A DNA stretch of 63,414 bases, from assembly GCA_024407875.1 (NCBI GenBank), contig JAKSVT010000008.1:1-63414 (forward strand), read 5' to 3'. How positions within the stretch are numbered: position 1 is the stretch's first letter; every line of letters starts with the position of its first letter. The stretch is from Alphaproteobacteria bacterium (GTDB taxonomy: Bacteria; Pseudomonadota; Alphaproteobacteria; CAAGCB01; CAG-977). Below are positions 9,777 through 18,287 of the stretch, piece after piece. The translations under genes were made by a program, and so were the position numbers. The notes under the pieces were generated by a model. The model worked only from the letters and a program-made list of their open reading frames with translations. It was not told the origin of the DNA and ran no database searches.

Positions 9777-11345
9777 TTAAACATCAATTTTAGTTGGTTT
9801 GCAGATTTTAATCCAACCTAAGATTAAAATCTTTGTTACATAAACTGCTGTAAATACTGATGTTATCAAGCCTAAACATGTTGTAACACCAAATCCTCTT
9901 ACAGGGCCGTTTCCTAACCAAATTAAGATCATACCAGCAAACAAGCTTGTTAAGTTTGAATCAAAAATAGCTGATGAAGCATTTGCAAAACCTGCAGCTA
10001 CAGTATCCATAACAGATTTACCTAAAGCTTGTTCTTCACGCATACGTTCATAAATCAAAACGTTAGCATCAACAGCCATGCCTAATGTTAAAGCAATACC
10101 TGCAATACCTGGCAATGTTAATGTAGCTCCTAACAAGCTCATCACACCACATAACAATGTTAAGTTCAAAACTAATGCAATATCTGCAAACAAGCCAAAC
10201 AAACCGTATGTTGCTAAAACAAATATTAAAACTAAAGCCAAGCCGATTAAGCATGAACTTTTACCAGCTGCAATAGAGTCTGTTCCTAAACCTGGGCCTA
10301 CAATTCTTTCTTCAACCACTTGCAATGGAGCAGGCAAAGCACCAGCTCTTAACATCAAAGCTAATTCATTAGCACTTTCTGTTGTAAAATTACCTGTAAT
10401 AACACCAGAACCACCTGTAATAGCAGATTTTACTTCTGGGGCTGTAATTACTTTACCATCTAAAACGATAGCTAATCTACGACCAACACCATCTCTTGTT
10501 GCTTTACCAAAAGCTTTTGCTCCAAAAGAGTTAAATCTAAATGCAACAACAGCTTCAGTTCCTTGGAAATCAGCACGTGCATCTGTTAAATGTTCTCCGC
10601 CAACAATTGATTTTCTTTCGATTACATAGAAAGCTTCAGAAGCATCATCACTTCCAGAAACAACCTTAGATTCAGGAGCAATCTTACCTCTTCTAGCATC
10701 AGCTAAAGAAACACTTTCATCAACAAAATGGAATGTCATTTTTGCTGTTTTACCAAGTAATTTTTTAACTTCGTTTGGATCTTCAATACCAGGTAATTGA
10801 ACTTGAATACGGTCAGAACCTTGTCTCATAATTGAAGGTTCACGTGTACCTAATTGATCGATACGGCGACGAACAATTTCAATAGATTGTTCAACTGCTG
10901 TTTTTTTCATTTTTAAAATAGCTTGTTCAGTAAACTTAATTGTTAATTCTTTTCCTGATTCAACAACATCTAAGTTTCCTTTATCAATTTTACGAACAGC
11001 ATCCTTAGCTTTTGTAATTTGTTCCACATTAGAAATTTTTACAAATACGCTATCATCTTGAACTGTTAAACCTGTATAACGGATTGACTTTTCTCTTAAT
11101 GCAATTCTTGTTGCATCCATAATAGCACCTAATTGTTCACGAACAACTTGGTCTAAATCAACTTGTAACAATAATGATGAACCGCCTTGTAAGTCCAAAC
11201 CTAAAGTCATAGGTTTCCACCAATCAGGCAAATCAGCTTGTTTCTCTTTTGATACAAAGTTAGGAATCGAAAAGAACAAACCTACCAATGCAACCAAAGA
11301 AATGAAAACAACTTTCCATCTTGGATAATTATTCATAATTTTCAC
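9777..11345 (-). CDS. secD: Protein-export membrane protein SecD
   Basis: RND-related translocation motor subunit. The 522 residues show the N-terminal anchor, LGLDLQGGSSLLLQV (near 48-62), the P1 periplasmic domains with RRIDQLGTREPSI, and six C-terminal membrane segments containing GMAVDANVLIYERMREE. SecD and SecF are separate genes here, the usual arrangement. It follows yajC by 6 bases. Confidence 0.98.
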   Translation of the reverse strand: MKIMNNYPRWKVVFISLVALVGLFFSIPNFVSKEKQADLPDWWKPMTLGLDLQGGSSLLLQVDLDQVVREQLGAIMDATRIALREKSIRYTGLTVQDDSVFVKISNVEQITKAKDAVRKIDKGNLDVVESGKELTIKFTEQAILKMKKTAVEQSIEIVRRRIDQLGTREPSIMRQGSDRIQVQLPGIEDPNEVKKLLGKTAKMTFHFVDESVSLADARRGKIAPESKVVSGSDDASEAFYVIERKSIVGGEHLTDARADFQGTEAVVAFRFNSFGAKAFGKATRDGVGRRLAIVLDGKVITAPEVKSAITGGSGVITGNFTTESANELALMLRAGALPAPLQVVEERIVGPGLGTDSIAAGKSSCLIGLALVLIFVLATYGLFGLFADIALVLNLTLLCGVMSLLGATLTLPGIAGIALTLGMAVDANVLIYERMREEQALGKSVMDTVAAGFANASSAIFDSNLTSLFAGMILIWLGNGPVRGFGVTTCLGLITSVFTAVYVTKILILGWIKICKPTKIDV

Positions 11346-11351
11346 CTTTAA

Positions 11352-11762
11352 TTATTTTGTTAAAATATCTTTTAAGCCTTCACTACCTTTTTTTGTTGTT
11401 TTTGGGGCTTTATTATCATTTTCTTCTTGTGTTATTTTTGAAGCTTCAGTTCTTTTGCCTAAGATTCTATCTCTTAAAACAGTAACTCTAACGCCATCTG
11501 CAATTTCAACTAATAATTCATCATTATTTGAACGAATTACTTTTCCAACAAGGCCACCATTTGTTACAATTGTATCACCTCTAGCAATACCAGATTGCAT
11601 ATTAGCATGTTCTTTTAACTTCTTTTGTTGAGGACGAATTAAGAACAAATAAAAAACTGCAAAAATTACTAAAAATTGAAACAACACACGCATAGGATTT
11701 GCAGCAGCCATTGAAGGATCTGTTGCAGCTACTTGTTGTGCTAAAGCTGTACTTATAAACAT
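11352..11762 (-). CDS. yajC: Sec translocon accessory protein YajC
   Basis: Small single-span inner-membrane protein that associates with SecDF. The membrane helix lies around residues 27-45 (LFQFLVIFAVFYLFLIRPQ) with the family's IRPQQKKLKEH motif. The 136-residue length exceeds E. coli YajC (110) because of a charged tail. It is first gene of yajC-secD-secF; its promoter should lie at 11763-11837. Confidence 0.95.
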   Translation of the reverse strand: MFISTALAQQVAATDPSMAAANPMRVLFQFLVIFAVFYLFLIRPQQKKLKEHANMQSGIARGDTIVTNGGLVGKVIRSNNDELLVEIADGVRVTVLRDRILGKRTEASKITQEENDNKAPKTTKKGSEGLKDILTK

Positions 11763-11837
11763 AACAATCTCCGAAAAATAGTTATAAAAATTTATTTTGT
11801 TTATACAATTATTATAAGATAATGCAAATCTTATTTT

Positions 11838-12662
11838 TTATCTTTGTACCATTTGGCTGATTTTTTTTCTTAATCCAACATTATTTTCTGGATTTTTTAC
11901 AACACCGTTTCCTTTATCAATGTAGAAACGTGATGTTGAAACTTTCTTTCCTGATTTTTCTTCAAAATCTCTAACTCTTTTTTCTGTTTTATCACTAATT
12001 GTCAAAGCTTCTTTTGAATTAAAAAATTCAGGATCCATATAGGGAGCAATATTTTTACACAAATCTGTATTTTTTACATCCTTATTTCCGCCAAAATCAC
12101 CGAATTCAAGGCATGTTAAAACTCTTGAATCATAAGTTTGTAGTGTGACATCTGTATCATACCAATGTTTAAAAGCTTCACATAAAGCCTTATCTTTATT
12201 ATCTTTTGCATAATCAACATAAGCATCCATTATCTCTGGATTTAGTTGAGCAAAATCTAAATAAGCATCTAATTCCAATCCTCGCATTTCAAATGCAGCG
12301 GCACATTGATAAGCTGTAGCATCAGCCTCTTTTGCTCTAGTAATAGCGACAGCTGAATACAATGAATTTTCAGGCTCATAAGCAAAAACTTTTTGTTGAG
12401 CATGACGTGCTTCATGAACCAAAGTTGTTAAAAGTTGTTCATCTGGACGATCTTCATTAATTAATATTGTATTTTTATCTGCTTTATAACATCCATCAAC
12501 ACAACCTAAGCTATCAGAAAACAAAAACTTTACGTCATGAGCTTTTGCATCTTCTAACAAAGTTTTTCCTGTTTTAGAAGCATCACAAACTCTCTCTATT
12601 AAATCATTCATTCTTGCTTGATTTTTTTGTTCTTTTTTATCTAAGAAAACATCTTGAAGCAT
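11838..12662 (-). CDS. HExxH putative metallopeptidase, DUF6782-like (third of three paralogs)
   Basis: This 274-residue cytosolic-looking protein has no signal peptide. The zincin motif is His83-Glu84-x2-His87 (LVHEARHAQQ), and a second conserved acidic cluster follows at Glu112 (KEADATAYQCAA), a plausible third zinc ligand about 29 residues after the first His. The C-terminal FYIDKGNGVV segment matches the FYVRD block of the two upstream paralogs. It resembles the DUF6782 putative metallopeptidases; this name is from memory. It overlaps the preceding gene by one base, so translation is probably coupled. It is the most diverged of the three. Confidence 0.75.
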   Translation of the reverse strand: MLQDVFLDKKEQKNQARMNDLIERVCDASKTGKTLLEDAKAHDVKFLFSDSLGCVDGCYKADKNTILINEDRPDEQLLTTLVHEARHAQQKVFAYEPENSLYSAVAITRAKEADATAYQCAAAFEMRGLELDAYLDFAQLNPEIMDAYVDYAKDNKDKALCEAFKHWYDTDVTLQTYDSRVLTCLEFGDFGGNKDVKNTDLCKNIAPYMDPEFFNSKEALTISDKTEKRVRDFEEKSGKKVSTSRFYIDKGNGVVKNPENNVGLRKKISQMVQR

Positions 12663-13603
12663 TATCTTGAATTTCCTTTTGTTTTTAGCAAAGCCACATT
12701 AACTTTTTGCTTTTCATTTTTCTTATTTTTAGGAGGTTTTATATTTCCATTTAAATCTCTAACGTAGAAATCATCAGCTGAGACCTTAACACTAGATTTA
12801 TCAAATATATTGCTAAAGAAATTTCTTATATGAAATTTTTCTATGTTAGTAGCTCTGCTAGCAACTTCTTCACTAACAGTATTAGCATCTCTAGATTTAA
12901 AGAAATCAACAGGAACATAAGGATACTGTCCTGCTAATTCTTCAGCGCTTAGATTTTTCTTAAAAGATTTTTTATCAAATTCTGCCCCAATATATGATAA
13001 ATAATCGCAACTTTGTTTATCGTAAGCATTTACATAATATTTATCACTATACCATGCTTTAAATGCAGCTTCTTTTGCTTTTTCAATATTTTTTTCTTTA
13101 TGAAGAGAATTTGAATAAGCTAGAGCTACAACAGGATGAGCTGAAACGAAATCGACTAAGGGCTCATTTAAATCATTTGAAGCAAACTGAAACAAAGCTG
13201 CACATTGAGTAGCCATAGCATCAGCTTCCATAGCCCTAACATTTGAAATATATGACTTGCAGTTATATGATCTATCACAATCATCTTTTTGCAAAACATG
13301 TCTTGATTCATGAACTAAAGTTGATATCAACCTATCATCTTTTGCATTTTCATTTAGCAAAATCATATTATCAACAGGAATAAAGCACCCATTAACACCT
13401 TCTAATTCGTGGTCAAAACAAATTTGTGTACCCTTAGCAATAGCAGCTTCAATAGTTTCTTTTGCTATAGAAGAATTTTTACAAGCTTTATCTATTAAAG
13501 CTTGTAAACGTTTATTTCTTTTTTCTTCATTAGTTTTTTCAATCCCGTCAACAATTGACGAGTTAAAAGCATCATTTAACGAACTTTGTTTTGTTTTAAC
13601 CAT
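12662..13603 (-). CDS. HExxH putative metallopeptidase, DUF6782-like (second paralog)
   Basis: The 313 residues contain LVHESRH (His98, Glu99, His102) and RAMEADAMATQCAA with Glu126 as candidate third ligand. The segments GCFIPVDNMILLNE, AFKAWYSDKYYVNAYD and DDFYVRDLNG are shared almost word for word with the upstream gene. There is no secretion signal. The substrate is unknown. It sits 27 bases after the first paralog and shares one base with the third, so the three form an operon. Confidence 0.75.
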   Translation of the reverse strand: MVKTKQSSLNDAFNSSIVDGIEKTNEEKRNKRLQALIDKACKNSSIAKETIEAAIAKGTQICFDHELEGVNGCFIPVDNMILLNENAKDDRLISTLVHESRHVLQKDDCDRSYNCKSYISNVRAMEADAMATQCAALFQFASNDLNEPLVDFVSAHPVVALAYSNSLHKEKNIEKAKEAAFKAWYSDKYYVNAYDKQSCDYLSYIGAEFDKKSFKKNLSAEELAGQYPYVPVDFFKSRDANTVSEEVASRATNIEKFHIRNFFSNIFDKSSVKVSADDFYVRDLNGNIKPPKNKKNEKQKVNVALLKTKGNSR

Positions 13604-13630
13604 TTAAGAAAAGGCCTTAATAGCTAACAC

Positions 13631-14557
13631 TTATCTAGACATTGCTTTATTTTTTAACAAAGCAGCTTTTACTTGATTTTTAGGAGGATGAACCTCACCT
13701 TTTTGATCTCTAACATAGAAATCATCACAAGAAACTTTAATATTTGATCTATTAAACCAATTCAATGCATGTCTAATATGAGCTTTTTCAATACTAGCTA
13801 TATCTTTTGCTGTTTGTTCACTTACCGTATTAGCTTCTTTTGATTTAAAGAATTCTTCAGGAACATAAGAGAATTTCTCTGCCAATTTTTCTGAAGACAC
13901 ATCTTTTTTATAAGCACCAGAATACATCATACCTTGTTCCAAAAATTCACAGCAAGAATGATCGTATTTTTCAACATATTTTGCATCTGCATACCAAGCT
14001 TTAAAAGCAGCAGCTTTAGCTTTATTAGCATCTTTTGTTTTATAAAACTCTTGAGTATAAGCCATCATAATTCCGCCATGGCTTTTCATAAAATCATTAA
14101 AAGCTTCAGGTTCTTTTTTTTGCATTTGATATAATGCAGCGCATTGATGAGCCATAGCATCGGCTTCCAAAGCTCTAACACTAGAAATATATCCTTTGCC
14201 TGTATTTTCCATACCTTGTTCAGGAGTTTGCAAAGAATGTTGACATTCATGAACAAGTGTTGATAACAATTGCTCATCCTTCATTTTTTCGTTTAAGCAA
14301 ACAACATTCATTGAAGGACTAAAACATCCCAAGCAGCCACCTAAGTCAGAATCAAAACAAATTCCGACTCCTTTAGCCATAGAAGCTTCAATAATTTCTT
14401 TAGCTATTGATGAAGATTCAAAAACACGCTTTTTAAATGAATCAAGACGTTGTTTTCTTGCCTCATCGCGTTTCTTTTTAGCTTCCGCATCCATTTGATT
14501 TGTTTGAACTGGAGGAATAAAAACCCCGCCTAAAATAATAGGTGCTGATGATGACAT
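13631..14557 (-). CDS. HExxH putative metallopeptidase, DUF6782-like (first paralog)
   Basis: The zincin motif is LVHECQH (His103, Glu104, His107) with RALEADAMAHQCAA (Glu131). The open frame runs to an ATG at 14659, but I place the start at 14557 (308 aa). AAGGGAG lies 8 bases before that ATG, a good promoter sits inside the longer version, and the shorter length matches the 313-residue neighbour. The N-terminus (about 1-40) is specific to this copy and ends in a Lys/Arg-rich helix. It is first gene of the triplet; function unknown. Confidence 0.75.
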   Translation of the reverse strand: MSSSAPIILGGVFIPPVQTNQMDAEAKKKRDEARKQRLDSFKKRVFESSSIAKEIIEASMAKGVGICFDSDLGGCLGCFSPSMNVVCLNEKMKDEQLLSTLVHECQHSLQTPEQGMENTGKGYISSVRALEADAMAHQCAALYQMQKKEPEAFNDFMKSHGGIMMAYTQEFYKTKDANKAKAAAFKAWYADAKYVEKYDHSCCEFLEQGMMYSGAYKKDVSSEKLAEKFSYVPEEFFKSKEANTVSEQTAKDIASIEKAHIRHALNWFNRSNIKVSCDDFYVRDQKGEVHPPKNQVKAALLKNKAMSR

Positions 14558-14585
14558 CGAAAAGATCTCCCTTAAACTTTTTTTA

Positions 14586-14614
14586 TGTATAATATCATAT
14601 TTTATTTTAGACAA
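14586..14614 (-). promoter_or_regulatory. Promoter of the HExxH triplet
   Basis: On the minus strand, TTGTCT (14609-14614) and TATACA (14586-14591) are spaced by 17 bases. Initiation would fall near 14579, upstream of the ATG at 14557 but inside the longer open frame, which argues for the shorter start. Confidence 0.55.
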
Positions 14615-14741
14615 AAAGACATTTTTTAACCTTTTTGTCGATTTTTTACTATTAAACATAAAATAATTGCTTTTTTTAATAATTTTGTTTATATCCTTTT
14701 TCTCGTAAAATCTTTGTTGCTTTATATTTGAAAGTATTTTT

Positions 14742-16010
14742 ATGCCAAAACAATTGTATTTAACTCCTGCACAAGTTAAGAGCGAAACTGAAAGATGTTT
14801 AAATTGTCAAGACAAACCTTGTATGAAGGCATGCCCTGCTAATTGCTCACCTGCAGATTTTATTTCCTTATTAAAAAGCGGCGATGAAAATGCATATATT
14901 AAAGCCGCAAAGAATATATTAAATGCAAATCCATTTGGCCAAACTTGTGGACTTACATGTCCTGATCAATTTTGTATGGCTGCATGTTCTAGAAGAAAGC
15001 TAGACATGCCTGTTAAAATTAACGCATTACAAGCTACAATTTTAGAAAAAGTTAGAAAAACAAACGCACAAATCAAATTAAAACCTGTATGTTTAAATGG
15101 AAAGAACATTGCTATTATTGGTGCAGGTCCTGCAGGATTATCAGCCGCTTCAGTATTAGCAAGAAAAGGCTATAGCATCACAGTATTTGAGGGCTCTGAT
15201 AGAATTGGAGGAACAGCTAATTTAATTCCTGAATTTAGATTACCTCATGATGTTATTGAAGCTGATTGGAACTTTATTAAAAAGCTGGGACAAATTGAAT
15301 TAAAGTTAAATACAAAAGTAATTAATCCCGTAGATTTACTTAAAGATGGATATGACGGAATTATTGTTGCCATTGGTGAAGGCAACTCAATTAAAATGGG
15401 AATTCCTGGTGAAGATTTAGCTATTTCTTTTAAAGAATATTTAAAAAATCCTGAAAAATATAAAACTTCTGGAAATGTTGCTATTTTAGGTGGCGGAGCA
15501 GTTGCTACAGATTGTGCGACAACAGCAAAGCGCTTAGGCGCTACTAATGTTGAAATGTTTGTAAGACGTAGAATTTGCGATATGCGTTTAACTAATGAAG
15601 AACGTTTAAGTTTATTAGATGAACAAATTGATATTACATCTATGACACGTATTACTGCCATTAAGAAAAAGAAAAAAACATTCATTCTTCAAACATGCAA
15701 AACTCGTTTTAACGGCACAAAATTAGAAGATATTCCTAGAACAAAAATTAAAAGACCTGATTTTGATTTAGTTGTTATGGCTGTTGGCTCAAAAGCTGAT
15801 CCTATGAAACGTGTTGAAAAAGTACTTTATGCTGGCGATTGTAACCATGGAGGTTCAACTATTGTAGAATGCGTCGCTTCTGGAAAAAATGCCGCTAACG
15901 AACTTCACGCTACATTAAGTGGAGAAGTAGATGAAAGTGTATGTCCTGTAAGCAAAGTTGTATCTTATAAAGCAAAATCCTGCCAAGCAATAAACGCATT
16001 TAATCAATAG
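14742..16010 (+). CDS. FAD/Fe-S NAD(P)H oxidoreductase, PreT/GltD-like
   Basis: This 422-residue protein has the layout of the PreT subunit of dihydropyrimidine dehydrogenase and of GltD. An N-terminal bis-[4Fe-4S] domain carries CLNCQDKPCMKACPANC and CGLTCPDQFCMAAC. An FAD dinucleotide fold follows (IIGAGPAGLSAASVLARKG, near 127), then a second NAD(P) fold (AILGGGAVATDCATTAKRLG, near 240), and a closing GDCNHGGSTIVE motif. No preA or gltB is next to it, so its electron acceptor cannot be named. Such stand-alone forms are common in anaerobes. Confidence 0.8.
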   Translation: MPKQLYLTPAQVKSETERCLNCQDKPCMKACPANCSPADFISLLKSGDENAYIKAAKNILNANPFGQTCGLTCPDQFCMAACSRRKLDMPVKINALQATILEKVRKTNAQIKLKPVCLNGKNIAIIGAGPAGLSAASVLARKGYSITVFEGSDRIGGTANLIPEFRLPHDVIEADWNFIKKLGQIELKLNTKVINPVDLLKDGYDGIIVAIGEGNSIKMGIPGEDLAISFKEYLKNPEKYKTSGNVAILGGGAVATDCATTAKRLGATNVEMFVRRRICDMRLTNEERLSLLDEQIDITSMTRITAIKKKKKTFILQTCKTRFNGTKLEDIPRTKIKRPDFDLVVMAVGSKADPMKRVEKVLYAGDCNHGGSTIVECVASGKNAANELHATLSGEVDESVCPVSKVVSYKAKSCQAINAFNQ

Positions 16011-16094
16011 AGTATTTAACGCAAATTTCTGTTAATTGAATTTTTATATTTATCATGATAAAATAAGAATATCGTGATAATGATGGAGGTTCTT

Positions 16095-16652
16095 ATGATT
16101 AGATTATTTGCCGGAATTGACTTTCCAGAACATATTCAAGAACAACTTTATTCATTAAGAGGCGGTGTTCCTGGAGCATCTTGGAAACCAAAAGAAAATC
16201 TCCACATAACATTAAGATTTATTGGTAATGTAGATGAAGCTGATGCTGATTATATTCATGAAGGTTTTATGCAAATTAGAGCACCTGCTTTTAATTTACA
16301 AATGACGCAGGTTGGATTTTTTGCCACAGGATCTCAAATGAGACATCTTTGGACTGGTGTAAATTATTATCAACCATTAGATTTCTTACACGATAAAATT
16401 GAAAATGTATTAAATCGTTATAAAATTCCTTTGGATAAGCACAAATTCCACGCTCATGCAACGCTTGCTACTTTACGTGGCACAACGCCTGAGGATGTTC
16501 AAAAATTTATCGAATATAACAACTTATTCAAATCTGACGAGTTTTATGTAGATCATTTTAATTTATACTCTAGTCATAAAAAAACACGTGGTGAAGAAGG
16601 CTCCTATTATAAAATAGAAGCTCAATATCCATTGTTTGGTTTTTATGAATAA
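16095..16652 (+). CDS. thpR: RNA 2',3'-cyclic phosphodiesterase (ThpR/LigT family)
   Basis: Two-histidine phosphoesterase that opens RNA 2',3'-cyclic phosphates. Both HxT motifs are visible: HITLRFIGN near residue 38 and HAHATLATLRG near 124. The open frame extends to a GTG at 16074, but GGAGG at 16084-16088 sits 6 bases before the ATG at 16095, so that start is chosen (185 aa, close to the family's 175-190). It follows the oxidoreductase by 84 bases. Confidence 0.9.
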   Translation: MIRLFAGIDFPEHIQEQLYSLRGGVPGASWKPKENLHITLRFIGNVDEADADYIHEGFMQIRAPAFNLQMTQVGFFATGSQMRHLWTGVNYYQPLDFLHDKIENVLNRYKIPLDKHKFHAHATLATLRGTTPEDVQKFIEYNNLFKSDEFYVDHFNLYSSHKKTRGEEGSYYKIEAQYPLFGFYE

Positions 16653-16705
16653 ATAAAAAGCTTCAAACTAAAAATATAACATATTAACTATTTTACATTT
16701 TCTTA

Positions 16706-18058
16706 TTAAAGCAAGCCTGTCATAAATAAAGGCAAATATACTACATCATTTTCAACTTTTAAATCACTAGGATGTAGCACATAGGATGTCGATATATTTC
16801 CACTAAAATGACATTTGAATTTATTTAAAGATGACAAAGTATAGTTCTTACCAGACTTAACCTCTATAGGAGAAATATTATGTCTTGCTGTTATTTTATC
16901 TTTAGCTATTAGAAAATCTATCTCCATTTTATCTTTAATTAATTCTCTAGCATTTGACGAATAAAAATATAAACGTCTATCATTTGCTACTAACATTTGA
17001 GATACAATATTTTCAATAATCATTCCTTTATTAAATTCTAATTTATTCGTAATAATTTTTGTGTATACATCGTTATTTATAATTCCTTTTTCATCAAACG
17101 AATGACTTATCAACAAACCTGTATCGCCCATGTAACACTTAAATGTCAAATTATCTAGATTTAATTTTAGGCCTATGCTTGGCTGAGTTGCATTATATGC
17201 TATATTAACAATCATTGCATCCCCAAGCCAAAAGAAAGCATTCTCATACTCTCTTAGCCTTGCTTTTTTTGACAAAGAACTTAATTTAAATTTTTTCTCA
17301 TTTTTTTGTAATTGGGAAGGTAATTGATTAAATATAGCTCTAACCTTTTCAACATCACGTCCAGAATATTTACTTATGTCAGCTTCATATAAACTTAATA
17401 TGTCTCTTTTAACAAAATCAACTTTTTCAAAATCTCGAGTATTTATATATTCTAAAACAGCTTGAGGCATGCCTCCTACAACCAAATATTTTAAAAACTC
17501 ATCATTAATTTTTCTAAAAAGAGCTTGGCCTAAAGCCTCTTTTTTTTCAAAGCTTTGACAAATAGCTTTTATATATAATTCATTACCATCAGCTATTAAA
17601 AATTCAAAAAAGTCCATTGGATACATTTTTAAATGATATTCCTCAGAAGGAATAACAATATCATTAACATTCTTTTTAATTGAAATTAAAGAGCCCGTCT
17701 CTATATAGTCATATCTTCCATCTTTTACCAAATATTTTATTGCGGCTCTAGCTCTTGGAAACAATTGAACCTCATCAAAAATTATTACACTATTTCTCTC
17801 AAACAAATTTGTTTTGGTATAAACAGATAATTTAAAAAAGAACTGATCCAAATCAGACAAATAGTAATTAAATAAATCTTTAATTTCATCACTAGCAGCA
17901 TTAAAATCGATAACAATATATGATTTATATTCATTTTTAGCAAAAAGTTCGGCTATATAGCTTTTTCCTATTCGCCTAGCACCATCAATTAAAACAGCAC
18001 TTTTTCCATTGCTATTTTCTTTCCACCTTTTTAACTTTTCATAGATTTTTCTATACAT
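16706..18058 (-). CDS. AAA_14/DUF4143 ATPase, copy 1
   Basis: This 450-residue stand-alone ATPase has Walker A LIDGARRIGKS near residue 24 and Walker B SVIIFDEVQLFPRA near 90. A DUF4143 C-terminal region includes YMGDTGLL and, near residue 370-395, EIDFLI...PIEVKSGKNY, the D...ExK spacing of a PD-(D/E)XK fold. The family is widely and irregularly distributed in bacteria and archaea, and its role is unknown. The preceding mrp unit ends in a terminator, so the gene is transcribed on its own from a promoter overlapping a four-copy tandem repeat. The Shine-Dalgarno AAGGA is 13 bases from ATG, rather far. Confidence 0.88.
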   Translation of the reverse strand: MYRKIYEKLKRWKENSNGKSAVLIDGARRIGKSYIAELFAKNEYKSYIVIDFNAASDEIKDLFNYYLSDLDQFFFKLSVYTKTNLFERNSVIIFDEVQLFPRARAAIKYLVKDGRYDYIETGSLISIKKNVNDIVIPSEEYHLKMYPMDFFEFLIADGNELYIKAICQSFEKKEALGQALFRKINDEFLKYLVVGGMPQAVLEYINTRDFEKVDFVKRDILSLYEADISKYSGRDVEKVRAIFNQLPSQLQKNEKKFKLSSLSKKARLREYENAFFWLGDAMIVNIAYNATQPSIGLKLNLDNLTFKCYMGDTGLLISHSFDEKGIINNDVYTKIITNKLEFNKGMIIENIVSQMLVANDRRLYFYSSNARELIKDKMEIDFLIAKDKITARHNISPIEVKSGKNYTLSSLNKFKCHFSGNISTSYVLHPSDLKVENDVVYLPLFMTGLL

Positions 18059-18081
18059 ATTTCTAAGTCTTTCCTTCTAAT

Positions 18082-18087
18082 ATTATA
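18082..18087 (-). promoter_or_regulatory. TATAAT -10 box of ATPase copy 1
   Basis: A perfect TATAAT on the minus strand lies 4 bases from the gene-proximal end of the 33-bp repeat array. A matching -35 (TTGTGT or ATTGTG, 15-16 bases upstream) would lie inside the first repeat, so anything binding the repeats would touch the promoter. Confidence 0.55.
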
Positions 18088-18091
18088 AATA

Positions 18092-18216
18092 TTATCACGA
18101 AAACACAATTTTTAAAACACTTATTTATCACGAAAACACGATTTTTAAAACATCTATTTATCACGAAAACACGATTTTTAAAACATCCATTTATCACGAA
18201 AACACAATTTTTAAAG
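18092..18216. repeat. Tandem array, 33-bp period, four copies
   Basis: Copies begin with TTATCACGAAAACAC at 18092, 18125, 18158 and 18191; the last copy is cut at 25 bases. The unit continues with RATTTTTAAAACA. The middle two copies are nearly identical, and the outer two carry A instead of G at one position. Within each unit CACGA or a variant recurs after 8 bases. There are no unique spacers, so it is not CRISPR. It occupies the promoter region of the DUF4143 ATPase. Confidence 0.95.
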
Positions 18217-18230
18217 TAAAAGCTATAAAG

Positions 18231-18264
18231 AAAATCCGCGAAAATATATTTTCTCGCGGATTTT
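18231..18264 (-). terminator. Terminator after lpxB-mrp
   Basis: AAAATCCGCGA (18231-18241) pairs perfectly with TCGCGGATTTT (18254-18264), an 11-bp stem. On the minus strand it is followed by a T-rich stretch. It closes the long envelope cluster and isolates the ATPase gene. Confidence 0.88.
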
Positions 18265-18287
18265 ATAATTATAAATAAAAATTAAAA

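Noticed and set aside
10078-10629. Long plus-strand open frame opposite secD
   Set aside because: It is the antisense shadow of a well-conserved gene and has no ribosome-binding site or recognisable domain.
16073-16080. CGTGATAA before thpR as an extra copy of the array core
   Set aside because: An eight-base match is likely by chance and it is single, not repeated.
16653-16705. Terminator between the converging thpR and ATPase genes
   Set aside because: No stable stem could be found in this short AT-rich gap.
18092-18216. 33-bp tandem repeats as a CRISPR array
   Set aside because: The repeats are contiguous with no unique spacers, and no cas gene is present; the same holds for the 23-bp array at 42372-42463.
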